A stretch of 64,000 nt of DNA from Pyrus communis (Eukaryota; Streptophyta; Magnoliopsida; Rosales; Rosaceae). This document shows positions 46,205-64,000 of the stretch, piece by piece (position 1 is the stretch's first letter; each line of letters starts with the position of its first letter). Where the stretch lies: the NCBI RefSeq assembly GCF_963583255.1, contig NC_084807.1:21539572-21603571 (forward strand), given 5' to 3'. A model generated the notes under the pieces. That model saw only the letters and a list, made by a program, of their open reading frames with translations. It searched no databases and was not told the DNA's origin. The position numbers and the translations under genes were made by a program.

Positions 46205-46806
46205 AATCACTTCCCGTTAGGGGCCCGACGTCCTCGTTGGCACACACGCGACCAGGGTTAGGCTCTGATACCAATTTGTCACATCCCAGCCCGGGGCGAA
46301 TCACTTCCCGGGCCCGCTCCACCACCGTAGCACGATATTGTCCGCTTTGGGCTTACCATTCCCTCACGGTTTTGTTTTTGGGAACTCACGAGCAACTTCC
46401 CAGTGGGTCACCCATCATGGAATTGCTCTAGCCCTCTTCTCGCTTAACTTCGGAGTTCCTACGGAACCCGAAGCCAGTGAGCTCCCAAAAGGCCTCGCGC
46501 TAGGTAGGGATGGGAATATACATTTAAGGATCACTCCCCTGGGCGATGTGGGATGTCACAATCCACCCCCCTTAGGGGCCCGACGTCCTCGTCGGCACAC
46601 ACACGACCAGGGTTAGGCTCTGATACCAAATTGTCAAGCGAGAAGAGGGCTAGAGCAATCCCATGATGGGTGACCCACTGGGAAGTTGCTCGTGAGTTCC
46701 CAAAAACAAAACCGTGAGGGAATGGTAAGCCCAAAACGGACAATATCGTGCTACGGTGGTGGAGTCGGGCCCGAGAAGTGGTTCCGCCCCGGGCCGGGAT
46801 GTGACA
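46205..46806 (-). mobile_element. Rearranged Cassandra-type TRIM retrotransposon with 5S-rRNA-like LTR
   Basis: A complete LTR on the minus strand spans about 46556-46277 (TGTGACATCCCACATCGCCC ... GGGATGTGACA). It is followed by a methionine-tRNA primer site (GTATCAGAGCCTAACCC) and a short internal stretch to about 46205. On its other side, 46635-46557 holds another internal copy (TTGGTATCAGAGCCTAACCC ... purine tract AAGGGGGGTGGAT). Then 46636-46805 is a half-LTR in the opposite orientation ending GGGATGTGAC. The LTR carries the 5S-like domain that defines Cassandra elements (established family knowledge). No protein-coding domain is expected in a TRIM. The structure is a minus-strand internal-LTR-internal array next to an inverted half-LTR. 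Confidence 0.85.
46386..46462 (-). other. 5S-rRNA-derived domain in Cassandra LTR
   Basis: The minus strand reads GGAACTCCGAAGTTAAGCG (box A region of 5S genes), then CTAGAGCAATTCCATGATGG and GTGACCCACTGGGAAGTTGC (box C region). Order and spacing are those of plant 5S rRNA, though the element lacks the full 120-nt gene. It is a TE component and not a functional rRNA gene. An inverted second copy of the 3' part lies at 46636-46700. Confidence 0.85.
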
Positions 46807-48583
46807 TTTGGAATTAGAAAATGACCAAAACCCAAAATGGCATAGTCAAAAGGGAAATTACGTGTTCATCATATATTTTTGTTATACTTTTCAACTGCGG
46901 GTCAATCACAAAGAAGATGGACATGTGGCGGGGAGAGAGCTCAAGATTATTCCTTTTACAAACTAACAACTTACAAGATACAAAAGGGTATTTTCAGTTA
47001 CGTACAACGTCAAAATTCAAGTAAAAAAATTGTGATATTTTCATGGTCAATTGTTATTTTGGTAAGAAAAAAACTCGTTGAGAGTCGATATATTAACCAG
47101 GAAGTCCAGAGGGGATAAGAGAAAACTCATTCCACGCAATCAATAGTGACCGTGCAAGTGGTTCATGATGTTTGGTATATCAGACAAAATTAATCTTAAG
47201 GGCCAAAGGGTTACCTAATTTGCAGTCAATATTTAAGCTGCATAAAATTAATTAAAAGATGAGAAATATCAGAGGGTTTTATGTGTGGTTCTCGTTGTGG
47301 CAAACCAAACAAGGATCTTGGTTTTAAAGTCTAATGGATTCCCAAGGGGGCAAGTGTCAAGAGGCATGGGCCATATGGTGTGGACTGCTAATTATTTTGA
47401 AGAAAATGTATGAATATCCTTTCCCGGAACTTTCAATGTCCTTGAATTTAATCGCTGGGGCTGGTGGTTGAAATTAAAGAAAACTAACCATCAACTGAGC
47501 TTTATGCATGTCGATCAAGGTTCCTTACCATGCATTAAGCGACTAAATATATGCATGTATGTATACAAGAAAAACCTAGCAGTAATGCATGGGATGGACC
47601 GTCACCACCTAATGGATCATACTTATCAACAAACCTATCGCATATATATGTTATTGCATTGTAAGGATCTAAACACTATGGTTGAAATTAACAGTTGAGA
47701 AGCTAGTTATTTGGGAATTCTTTTCCAATCCAATTTGTATGGACGTTCTCTTATCTTGACGTTAATGTCTAGTTTTCATCTTAACCGACAAAGTTTTAAT
47801 GTTTTTCCCTTTGACAGGCAATTAGCATTCATTTCTTGCATGGGTTTTAGAGTTTTAACTCTCTGACTTTAGGTTTTATTTCTCATCACTTCAACCCTCA
47901 AAGTTCGTTGAAATAGCCTATATATAAAGTTAAAACTAAATAAATACCAGATTTCATCGTCACATGCAGACTGTCGTCCACTTTAATGCAACCCATTCGT
48001 TTTCAAACTTGGCCAATCCAGTATTAGACTCATGCACTATTATAAGCAAGTAGTCCAAGTTTCATATACTTCAACCTCCTTTAGTAGCTTTCCGTTTAAT
48101 AAAAAAACTACACTACCATCATGTTGGAGTATAAGATCTCACATCGAGCATATGATAATTAAAATAATATACAATTAATATATAGGAGCTTGCACACCTA
48201 ATATCACCGAAAGTTTTGTAAAAATCAAACATTTAATAATTGATTGTTAAGTTTGGACAATATTGATGACTTTGGTGGCCATAGGCCTAAATAGTTTATC
48301 ACCTCAAAAGGCAGTGAGATAGGAAAGGAAAGGAAATGGTTCAAAAAGTTTATCACCTCGAAAGGCAGTGAGGCAGGGAAAGAAACGAAATGACATACAT
48401 TGGCAATGGCATCAAATAAAAGTAAAGTCCATCTTTTTACAGAAAACAGCGAAATTAAAAAAGTCTGTGCAAAAACGAAGGAAAATTTGAGACCTCTCCA
48501 ATAAACAACTGAATTGTCCCATCTTTAGAGCACACCTAAGAACAAGATTTAGAATAACCAGTAAAGGATAGAGTTTCTTTCAA
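46807..48583. other. Gene-free interval
   Basis: I see no supported gene or element. Two similar strings (AGTTTATCACCTC-AAAGGCAG) at about 48292 and 48347 form a small 55-bp duplication. The last 150 bp are probably the tetraspanin 3'-UTR. Confidence 0.4.
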
Positions 48584-50198
48584 CTAATAAAGCTGTTCTC
48601 TTCTGTGGTGCCACCATCTCCACCTGCATAAATATATAAAAATAAAAAAATAAATCACCAAAAGCAATATTGCTTGGCAACTTAAAAGCGAAGGTCGATA
48701 GCTTTAAGTGGGGGCTGCATTTTTAAAGCTGTCTTGATAAGCACTTTAGACCAAACACTTACCAAATTTCAGAATTACACATCTTTTTCAGCCCTAATTT
48801 GATGGGTTTTTTTTTTAATGGCAACTAAAGTTCCTTTTGGAAACTTAGAACTTTTTTCATAATTTTCGCATTAATATTTGTAATCTTCAAAAAAACAAAG
48901 GGAAAAGCCCAATGGTTACGAGTTTGGTGGAAGAGTGTTATTAACTCTTAGGGTTACGGTTTTTTGTTTGACTTAGTTACCTAAATCTATAAGTCATGTA
49001 TTCAGATAAAAATTAGTATAATCAATTATTCAAATTCATGGTCTCGCAATGTATATATATTATATGCACTTAACTCTAAACTCACTAGTGTTTGTTCAAA
49101 AAATAAAAATAAAAAATAAAAAACTCTAAACTCACCAGTGGTAATCCCATCGGGGACGAACTTTGCTCATCCGGTTCTGACCATACGGGTGATCCGTTTC
49201 AGCTCGTTGTGTGTTTCGGAAAGCACAGCAACCGATTGAATATACTCCAATGAGGACCACAAGCATGACAATGTTCAACACAGAGAGCTTGTGCCAGTCC
49301 TTCTTGATATCTTCAAGAACTCCAGCTTTGCACGAATCGCACTCGTAACATAACATATTAGGCGCATTATTCCACCGGTAGCAATCTTGGTCTTGACTCA
49401 CTGTAGTTGCCATGTTGTAATTGCATAAAGTTGGGGGCTTGCAACAACCAGACTGCATATATGCACCCAAAATATAACTTAATTACTACAAGCTTTAATT
49501 AGACCCAAAATTATTTAATTAATTATTACAAGCTTTAACACCAAAAAGAAAAGCTATTTCTATAAATTTTCATTCTTTTGCTAAGAAATACGATCATAAA
49601 CATGGGAAGCGTATTTCATTAAGTTTAAATCTTCAAAATCGGCTAAACAAAATCAGTTCGTGCTGCTTTGTTTTCTTTAGATGAATTAAACTGTGATTAT
49701 CTCTAAAAAAAACTATATGATTTCATATTTTTATATTCTAATTAATTATTCTTCAACCCTAAATCCTACCCTTTTTTTTATAACAAACGACTATACTAAG
49801 GGGGTGGGGGTGGGAGAGTGGGTTAATTCATACAATGTGCTAGCAATAATGTGGTTCAAATTCGTTGTGAGAATCGAACATAAAACCTCTCACTTACCAA
49901 TAAAGAGTAATACCATATCAGACCGTAGTACTAAGTGGCAACCCTAAATCATACGTAAAACAATATAGTCCTTAATTAATTTTGAATAAATAAATAAGCT
50001 ATTATTAAGAATAAATATATGAATAAAGGAAACAAGCATTAACAATTTTATTGCTATTGAGAAACAAATAAATAAATAATAAAACAAGAACCAAAGTTCA
50101 AGAAAAATATCTTGCAATTGATGTTAATTGTACATAGTAGGTGTGGAAAAACATAATCCAAAAGAATTTGAGTAGCCAGCAATTGTAGATTGCCATTT

Positions 50199-50234
<36 letters not shown>

Positions 50235-50789
50235 CATGCAAGTATGTATGTATGTATGTATGTATGTATGTATATGTGTATACATATGCACTTAAATTAC
50301 CTGTATTGGAGACATGTCTCTTTCAAGATAATCAAGAGGTGTCCAAGCAATAAGCTCAGCACAAGTTTTAGACCCCAAGATGCAACTCCTAATCTTACTC
50401 CAATAATTAGGATCGTTAACCCTATTCCTTAACCATGGTGAGTAATCCTCAAGGTGGTACTCCTTATAGACCCTACCAGGCACCTCCACTCCAGCACCTT
50501 GGCTTGTAACCACAAACCCAAACACAGTCAAACCCATTAGGGTTGCAATAATCAGCAGCATCACCACCAAGTACACCCAGAGTGCCCAGGCCACATGGAA
50601 GCAGGCACCAATAAACCCAGCTAGGGATACTATGAGCACCACAAAACCCACCACCAAAAGTGGGGTTTGGAGGAAAGTTTCACATGTGGTACTGCTCCTT
50701 GCCATCCATAGACCTCCGGCGATTATTGGTATTGATGCTAAGAGACTGAAGAGGTTCAAGAACCCTATCACTGTGTTGCTGAACCTGTA

Positions 50790-50792
<3 letters not shown>
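48584..50792 (-). CDS. Tetraspanin, TET5/TET6 type
   Basis: Exons on the minus strand: 50792-50301, 49452-49136 and 48623-48584; 282 residues. Three membrane helices lie in the first 100 residues (TVIGFLNLFSLLASIPIIAG; LLVVGFVVLIVSLAGFIGAC; WVYLVVMLLIIATLMGLTVF). A large extracellular loop carries the plant tetraspanin signature GCCK at 166-169 plus further Cys pairs (CYECDSC), and a fourth helix lies near 221-240. The tail ends in a basic, Trp-rich stretch (PRWDYHWWRWWHHRREQLY). TPLDYLERDMSPIQSGCCKP and the tail match Arabidopsis TET5/TET6, plasma-membrane organisers. The 3' exon has just 12 codons plus the stop. An in-frame ATG 14 codons upstream (50834) would add an ER-dipeptide run from a microsatellite; 50792 is preferred. 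Intron 1 contains a SINE. Confidence 0.95.
49766..49938 (-). mobile_element. tRNA-derived SINE with 12-bp target duplication, in tetraspanin intron 1
   Basis: CAACCCTAAATC flanks it at 49754-49765 and 49939-49950. On the minus strand the body runs CCACTTAGTACTACGGTCTG .. GTAAGTGAGAGGTTTTATGT + TCGATTCTC (B box GTTCGATTC) .. GAACCACATTATTGCTAGC, and ends TTTGTTATAAAAAAAA. This is the layout of a plant SINE with RNA polymerase III promoter and A-rich tail. It lies antisense to nothing: it has the same orientation as the host gene. The A box is degenerate. Confidence 0.85.
50200..50278. repeat. (TA)n and (GTAT)n microsatellites in tetraspanin intron 1
   Basis: AAATATATATATATATATAT continues to about 50228, followed by GTATGCATGCAA and seven GTAT units to about 50273. 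Confidence 0.9.

Positions 50793-50826
<34 letters not shown>
50792..50826. repeat. (TC)17 microsatellite abutting the tetraspanin start codon
   Basis: On the gene strand it is a GA run ending at the A of the chosen ATG, so it forms the last 35 bases of the leader. Confidence 0.95.
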
Positions 50827-50830
<4 letters not shown>

Positions 50831-50834
50831 ACAA

Positions 50835-52063
50835 TCTTTTTGTGTGTTTTTCTTGTGTGTTTGTGTATTAGTACTCTTAGTTTCTTTCACTTTAAATGGG
50901 TGGAAATGGCATTGCCTTGCTTTGTGTTTGGTGCAGGAAAAGCTTCAACAATTCAAATGCTTATCCCAATTGCACTATTTGCTTTCCATATATATATATA
51001 TATATATATATATTTATGTATTCATAAACTTTAATTAGTCAGTGACTACAGTGTCCTTCTAGTGTTTGGTTTGGCATGAGTACAAGCCTACGATATTGTG
51101 TTAAGAAAATTTATTCTTGTATCATTGACGCTAAACACTACAAGCCTACGATAACGCTATACCAGTGTCATTGAAGTTGCTCTCCAATCTTCTAAGCAAC
51201 ACATAGCTGATGAGTTGAAGAGGAATCAGTTCCTTATACATTGTCCAACGGCAAGCAAGGAATATATCTAATTGGTCGACATGCATTGGGGTATGTTGTG
51301 CATGACGTGAGTGAGGTGCTTTTGCTTTTGTGTGGTGCATGGGACCCCCTTTTGAGCTTCTTTTTGAAGCATGATCACATTGATCTGAAGCAGGATTAGG
51401 CAGGCCATGCCATGACTTTGGCGCCAAGGAATAGAATATTAGAATATTAATCAGAATATTAATCAGAATACTAATCAGAATATTAATCAGAATATAATGG
51501 AAGGAAATTTCCTCTCTTCTTATCCTCTAGTTATTCAACATTTTTGTTTGATTCTCTTTACGGCTCCAATTGACACCAGTTTTTTTAATAGAAAAGTTTC
51601 CCAATTAATTAACTTTCTAATAATATTTAGTTTGGTACGTCAATTATAGGATAATGATGATCTACTTTTGAAGTTTATAATCCTTAAGTACCTCAATGAT
51701 AGAAGCATAATGATACTTCTAAAATGAACATGTATGGTACAGATAGACTGTCACAATGGTGTCTCAATAAAATAAAATACGTGTAAATTTTTGTTAACTT
51801 ATTTTTATTTTATTAGCACTAAACGTTATGTGACAATATAACCGTATCATGTACATTATTCTCCATTCGAATCCCTCACAAACGCTTAGCATAAGCCTTG
51901 ATGTAGGCTCCACAATCCACATAGATATGCCTTTAATAAACAAGTAGAAGTACAGAGCGCAACTAGCCATAGGTTGGCCATGGTTATATAGCCCGATTCT
52001 GAGAATGAGGTTTAAGTTTGCTGGTCACTGGTGATCCGTAGGAGCAAATAGGTGCTTTCATAA
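50835..52063. other. Tetraspanin upstream region and spacer
   Basis: Holds a (TA)n run at about 50988-51012 and a 13-bp tandem repeat (AGAATATTAATC, 4-5 copies) at about 51431-51492. There is also a GATTCGAATGG-containing patch near 51865 that resembles a decayed SINE promoter. No gene. Confidence 0.45.
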
Positions 52064-52798
52064 GAGCAAGTTCATTTTACTAAGGCAATTACTGGTCAAA
52101 CAATTAAGGTAATTACTTTCGTAGTGAATATTAATTGTTGAAGTGCATCTCTATTCTGTAAATGAATTGTCAGACAAATTGGTATTAAAAAAATTATTTT
52201 TCTAAAAGATAATTTTATGTTTAATTTCAGATAGGGATTTTTAACCAATTTCGTCACGCTATGTGTCATCATTTGAAATTTCTTTAAATCTCGTTTAGAT
52301 TTTTAACCAATCTCGTAGCGCTACATGTTGTTTTAAAATGAGGTGTAGGGTGGAAGAGAATAGTTGGGTATTTATATAAAAAATTATAAATCTTTTATAT
52401 ATTTTATGGTTTTTTTGTATAATTCTTATCTCACATAATTAATATGGACCGTTGTATTACATTTTTTTACAATCCAACAGCCCAGATTTTGACACATGGC
52501 CCCAATGGTAATAATAGAATTTTTGCTGATTTTTTCTTTTTTTAAAATTTTCAAGTTTGAAAAATCAAGACTGTTGATCAAAAAATCCAACGGCCCATAA
52601 ACGAGCCACGTTGTAAGGGTTTAGTGCGCTTGCAACACGGGCCCCAACTATGTTAATGTTGTCGTCAGGATTTACATGACTAACGTCAGCCTGACTTCAG
52701 ATCCACTCAGTCATAAGCTCTCGTGGGGTTTATTTTTGGGATTTTGGGGAATTGGATTGCCCAATTGCCCAATCAATTTGTTAGGGATGGAGTTGTTC
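52064..52798. mobile_element. PIF/Harbinger-like MITE, copy 3
   Basis: Begins GAGCAAGTTCATTTTAC and ends GGATGGAGTTGTTC, with TAA at 52061-52063 and TAA at 52799-52801. Subterminal sequence at about 52231-52290 matches copy 1 near 5763. A sub-repeat GATTTTTAACCAATyTCGTn + CGCTACrTGT occurs twice (about 52238 and 52299). No transposase. Confidence 0.8.
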
Positions 52799-52801
52799 TA
52801 A

Positions 52802-53668
52802 GAGGTGGGTTATAATTATTTAGTTTCAAGAATCATGATCTAATTTTTACACAAATTCTCTCTCGCCATGTTTTTTTCTCAGTGAGGGATTGAAATTCTA
52901 CTAAACAAACTTCTTTCTATACTTTCATCAAAGGACAGCAATGTTCCTAAATTCCTAATATTTAAAATAAAATTAAACTGGCCTTATTGTGTGTGTATGT
53001 ACATTATGAAGGGGTCTCACAAAAACATGCGTCCAAAGTTGTAAAAGGAATGATGCCATGGATTCGTATATAATATATATATTTATTTTTTCATTTGTCA
53101 ACTGATTGCTTAACTTGATTTTCTTAGGGGAACAAACTGGCTGATATAACATGTCCATGAGATCTTCATTGTAATAAACAAATTCAAGTTTTGAGATACA
53201 AGTAAAAGTGTTGACTTTAATCTCTCTTTGACTTGTCTAACATGGCCACCGCGGATTTAACTCATGTAATCTGAACCCTCCAAAATAATGTGCATTATTT
53301 CTTGGATCCGAAGAAACCAAGCATCTAATTCCGCCGTTAACTTTGGGCATTGCTTTGAACTCAAAGAAACATCATCCTTTTCAAACAAAAATCAATTCTG
53401 CAATCCCACTAAATCAAATACCAATATAAAGAATATATATCTGTAATACAAATCGTTTAGAACAATTCCAATGTTTACTCTTAACTGTTCGTACTTGTCG
53501 CTAGAACGGACTATTAAATGGCGCTGCTCGGAGCAAGAATGGAGGGGCACTCGAGATGAATGCTGCTTTTATTTTGCGTTTTCTAGGTCCCTGTGTATGA
53601 ACAATTGCTGCAATTCCAGGTGTTTGTGTGCTTATTCATCAAGAATATGTGAATAAGATCAAATCGAT
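52802..53668. other. Gene-free spacer and SCPL 3'-UTR
   Basis: No coding signal. The 53471-53656 plus-strand frame is AT/GC-mixed without homology and overlaps the presumed 3'-UTR of the minus-strand carboxypeptidase. Confidence 0.4.
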
Positions 53669-61499
<7,831 letters not shown>

Positions 61500-62140
61500 A
61501 CATCCTCGACTATTTGTGCAGAATCAGTTTTGAAATTATATGCAGAATCAGTTTGTATCATATATTACTAAAATCAGTTCAATGTCCTTGACCATTTTTG
61601 CAAAATCAGTTCAACTCGTCATCGACCATTTTTGCAGAATCAGTTCAACCCGCCATTGACCATTTTTGCAAAATCAGTTCAACTCGTCTTCGAACATTTT
61701 TACAAAACCAATTCAAACAATCCTCGACCATTTTTGCAGAATCGGTTCAACCCGTCTTCGACTATATTTGCAAAATCAGTTCAATCAGTTGTCAACCATT
61801 TTTGCAGAATTAGTTCAATTCGACAATTTTTGCTGAATCAATTCAACCCATCTTCGACTATATTTGTAGAATCAATTCAATCAGTCATCCACAATTTTTG
61901 CAGAATCAGTTCAACTCGTCCCCAACCATTTTTGCAGAATCAATTCAATCAATCATCCACCATTTTTTCAGAATCAGTTCAACCTGTCATTGACCATTTT
62001 TTCAAAATCAATTCAACCCGTCCTCGACCATTTTTGCCGAATCAATTCAACCAGTTTTGCAAAATCAGTTCGATCAGTCATCGACCATTTTTGCACAATT
62101 AGCTCAATCCGTCCTCGATCATTTTTTACAGAATTAGTTT
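61500..62140. repeat. 34-bp minisatellite, about 17-18 units
   Basis: The unit CATTTTTGCAGAATCAGTTC followed by AACCCGTCCTCGAC repeats with substitutions and a few deletions (61577 onward regular, edges ragged). Because 34 is not a multiple of three, each frame cycles through different peptides, so long frames over it (NQFNxSSTIF...) are not protein genes. Confidence 0.95.
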
Positions 62141-62299
62141 AACACATCTCAACTATTTTTGTAAATCAGTTTTAAATATATGTAAAATCATTTTTGTATT
62201 TCTTTTTTAAAGTAAAATCAATTTATATAATTTGTTAGTATAATCATTTTATATTTTTTTTTCAAAAGAAAATAATTTTTAAAAAAAATTAAAAAATTA

Positions 62300-63060
62300 A
62301 GTGGGAAGTGGGCCCCACCCATCCCTTCCACCTACCATCCCACCTCCTGACCTCCCATTCCTCTTCGTCACCCCTAAATTCACAATCCCTCATTATTTAC
62401 GACTTCATCTTCTCCAATTTGTTTCTTCTTCTTCGGACAAATTTCAGAAAGAAAATTTCAGAACTTTCAATCTACAAGTCGGTATGACAAACAGTTTTTT
62501 GCTATGGAATCAGTGAATCTAACCCAACTAGCTAAGGTAATTTTTAGAAACGTGCGTTCTGGTTTGAAAACCCTGAGGTTTGAGATTCTTTGACTAATTA
62601 GGCTCAAATTCTCATGTTCTCTAGTTTTCTTAGGTTTGTTTCTGACATTCAAATTTTCATAGGTGCAACTAAAAATTATTAGAAGGATTAAGAACCACTT
62701 TTGACTTATCATTCTTCGTTCTTCTTCCTCCGTAGGTCTGAAATTGAGAAACAAAAAGAACAGAACCAGTGGTGGCCATGAGTCCATGATTGTTCAAGAT
62801 TTTTTGCAGATAAACTTCAGGATCAGACTCATGTTTCTTGCTTGCATCGACGATGCCAACTTGCCCTTCGAAGTCATTTAATCTGAATCTTCGGAATCGA
62901 CGATGACTCGCCCAGTGAAATCCGAATTCAAACATGGGTTTTAGTCGGAATACCTTCCTTCATAACCCAATCAAGCCCACACCGTCCTTTCTCCTCCTCC
63001 CATCTTCTTCCGCAAACCGCATCGCCCTCCGTCCTCAAATTGTCCCTTGCTGCAATTGCA
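62300..63060. other. Unassigned segment with possible captured exon-like sequence
   Basis: More balanced in composition than its surroundings, with CT-rich stretches (CCATCCCTTCCACC...). A minus-strand frame at 62669-62935 reads FEGQVGIVDASKKHESDPEV and LQKILNNHGLMA, which looks mildly protein-like, but I recognise no family and see no flanking exons. It could be a fragment carried by a transposon or a chance frame. Confidence 0.25.
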
Positions 63061-63271
63061 GTTGCAACATTGTAATGGAAAACATCCATTAATTTCCTAA
63101 CACATAAGATATACTACCTAAATTTAAACCAGTTTATATAATTCAATTCACTATATTTATGCTTTCAACTATTGTGAATAGTATTATTAATTAGGAATGT
63201 GATTATGTAAACTTGAAGTAGAATCTTAATAGGCTTTGGAGATCAAATCCTCATACGCGTGGTATTACTCA

Positions 63272-63425
63272 CTGTTCTAAAAATTCCCACCTAGAGCCGT
63301 CTATGTCCCGCCTATGCGCTAGGCGGCTGACCACTTTCCCAATTAATCTCTAGGAGTTTGAAAATTAAGAAAGAGTGCCTAGAAGCGCCCGCCTAGATCG
63401 CGACTCTCATTTAGACAAAAATTAG
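63272..63425. repeat. GC-rich fragment related to 22096-22210
   Basis: CACCTAGAGCCGTCTATG, GCGCTAGGCGGCTG and GCGCCCGCCTAGATCGCG share the CTAGGCGG core with the earlier fragment. The ends of the parent element are not visible. Confidence 0.45.
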
Positions 63426-63639
63426 ATATCTTTCATTTTGATTTTATTTTTTCAATAAATTGTAAGAGACTTGTTGAATGCTTGGATAAAAACTCATTAT
63501 ACGTTTGTTCTTCATGTTTTCAATATGTTCTAATACTTTATATATATATATATATCATTTTATTTTGCAATTTATTTATTTCGATACAATTATATATATA
63601 TATATTTAAGTATTTTTTATTTTATATACTAAATTTAAG

Positions 63640-64000
63640 GGTAAATTACACTTTACCACATCAGGTTTGAGGTCTATTACAACATCATACAACATTTTCA
63701 AAACATTTCACTTTCATACCTCAAGTACTATTTTATTTCAATATAATACATTCGTTACACTTTCATACCTCAAATTAAATTTTTTACCACGTGGCACAAA
63801 TGTGACAACCACGTCAGCACAAATGGGGACCCTACATTTACCATGTCCTTATTTAACGGTTTACTTAACGGATTTTCTAACGGATGTATGAAATTGAAAT
63901 AAAATGATAAGTAAATATATGAAATTGAAATGTTTTAAAGATGTTGTAAGAAGTTGAAATCGACCCCAATGACACACCCCGACCTGGGATGTCCACTAGG
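63640..64000. mobile_element. Probable DNA element running off the window (GGGTAAATTACACTTTACC start)
   Basis: GGGTAAATTACACTTTACCA at 63640 resembles the terminus of the 10921 MULE-type MITE (GnTAAATATCAGTTTACTAC). The following text, with repeated 'TTTCATACCTCAA', GCCACGTGG-like CACGTGGCAC and AACGGATTTTCTAACGGATG, is typical of such interiors. The last 30 bp (TGACACACCCCGACCTGGGA) look like the start of a different LTR-type repeat. The right end is out of view. Confidence 0.35.

Noticed and set aside
46386..46462. A genuine 5S rRNA gene
   Set aside because: It is only partly similar to 5S, lies inside an LTR with TGTGACA/TGTCACA ends, and is flanked by a primer-binding site.
46144..46835. 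Several overlapping frames on both strands at 46.1-46.8 kb
   Set aside because: They are explained by the Cassandra LTR and 5S-like sequence, a non-coding TRIM; the same peptide appears on both strands because of the inverted copy.
61598..62102. Long plus-strand frames with NQFN/SSTIF repeats
   Set aside because: They are translations of the 34-bp minisatellite in successive phases; no start context, introns or homology.

Overview
The window is plant nuclear DNA. Genes are split into short exons with GT..AG introns in AT-rich sequence, encode plastid and other plant families, and are separated by dense small transposons. A rosaceous tree (apple/pear type) is my best guess. It rests on recognising several MITE and TRIM families and on gene similarity recalled from memory, so it is inference.

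Layout. 1-3656: a non-autonomous LTR retrotransposon derivative on the minus strand, its left LTR cut by the window edge. 3.7-11.3 kb: gene-free, filled with tandem repeats, microsatellites and at least five inverted-repeat DNA elements. 12.0-14.0 kb (-): RBM22/MAC5-type spliceosomal RNA-binding protein. 15.4 kb (+): a small secreted cysteine-rich peptide gene; 18.1-19.6 kb (+): its tandem duplicate, killed by a 1,244-bp hAT element and a nonsense codon. 20.4-21.6 kb (-): photosystem I antenna protein Lhca1. 24.9-31.9 kb (+): 16-exon plastid-type ABC1/UbiB kinase. 33.4-36.0 kb (+): RBL19/TMEM115-like membrane protein. 37.1-39.5 kb (-): E2-C ubiquitin-conjugating enzyme (UBC19/20 type). 41.0-45.1 kb (-): clade V-type MLO with the C-terminal DFSF motif. 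45.4-46.8 kb: a MITE and a rearranged Cassandra TRIM with 5S-rRNA-like LTRs, upstream of MLO. 48.6-50.8 kb (-): TET5/6-type tetraspanin with a SINE in intron 1. 53.7-58.0 kb (-): serine carboxypeptidase-like protein. 58-64 kb: gene-free, with a 34-bp minisatellite and element fragments.

The eight complete multi-exon genes each rebuilt into one open frame. I checked intron boundaries by GT/AG, reading phase and family sequence, and every spliced length is a multiple of three. They are unrelated housekeeping, photosynthesis and defence-related genes; I see no operon-like or clustered pathway. I found no clear new biological system. The most interesting signals are transposon-gene interactions: the hAT-disrupted peptide duplicate, three dispersed copies of one TWA-flanked MITE family, the inverted Cassandra structure, and a 19-bp-TSD LINE stub.
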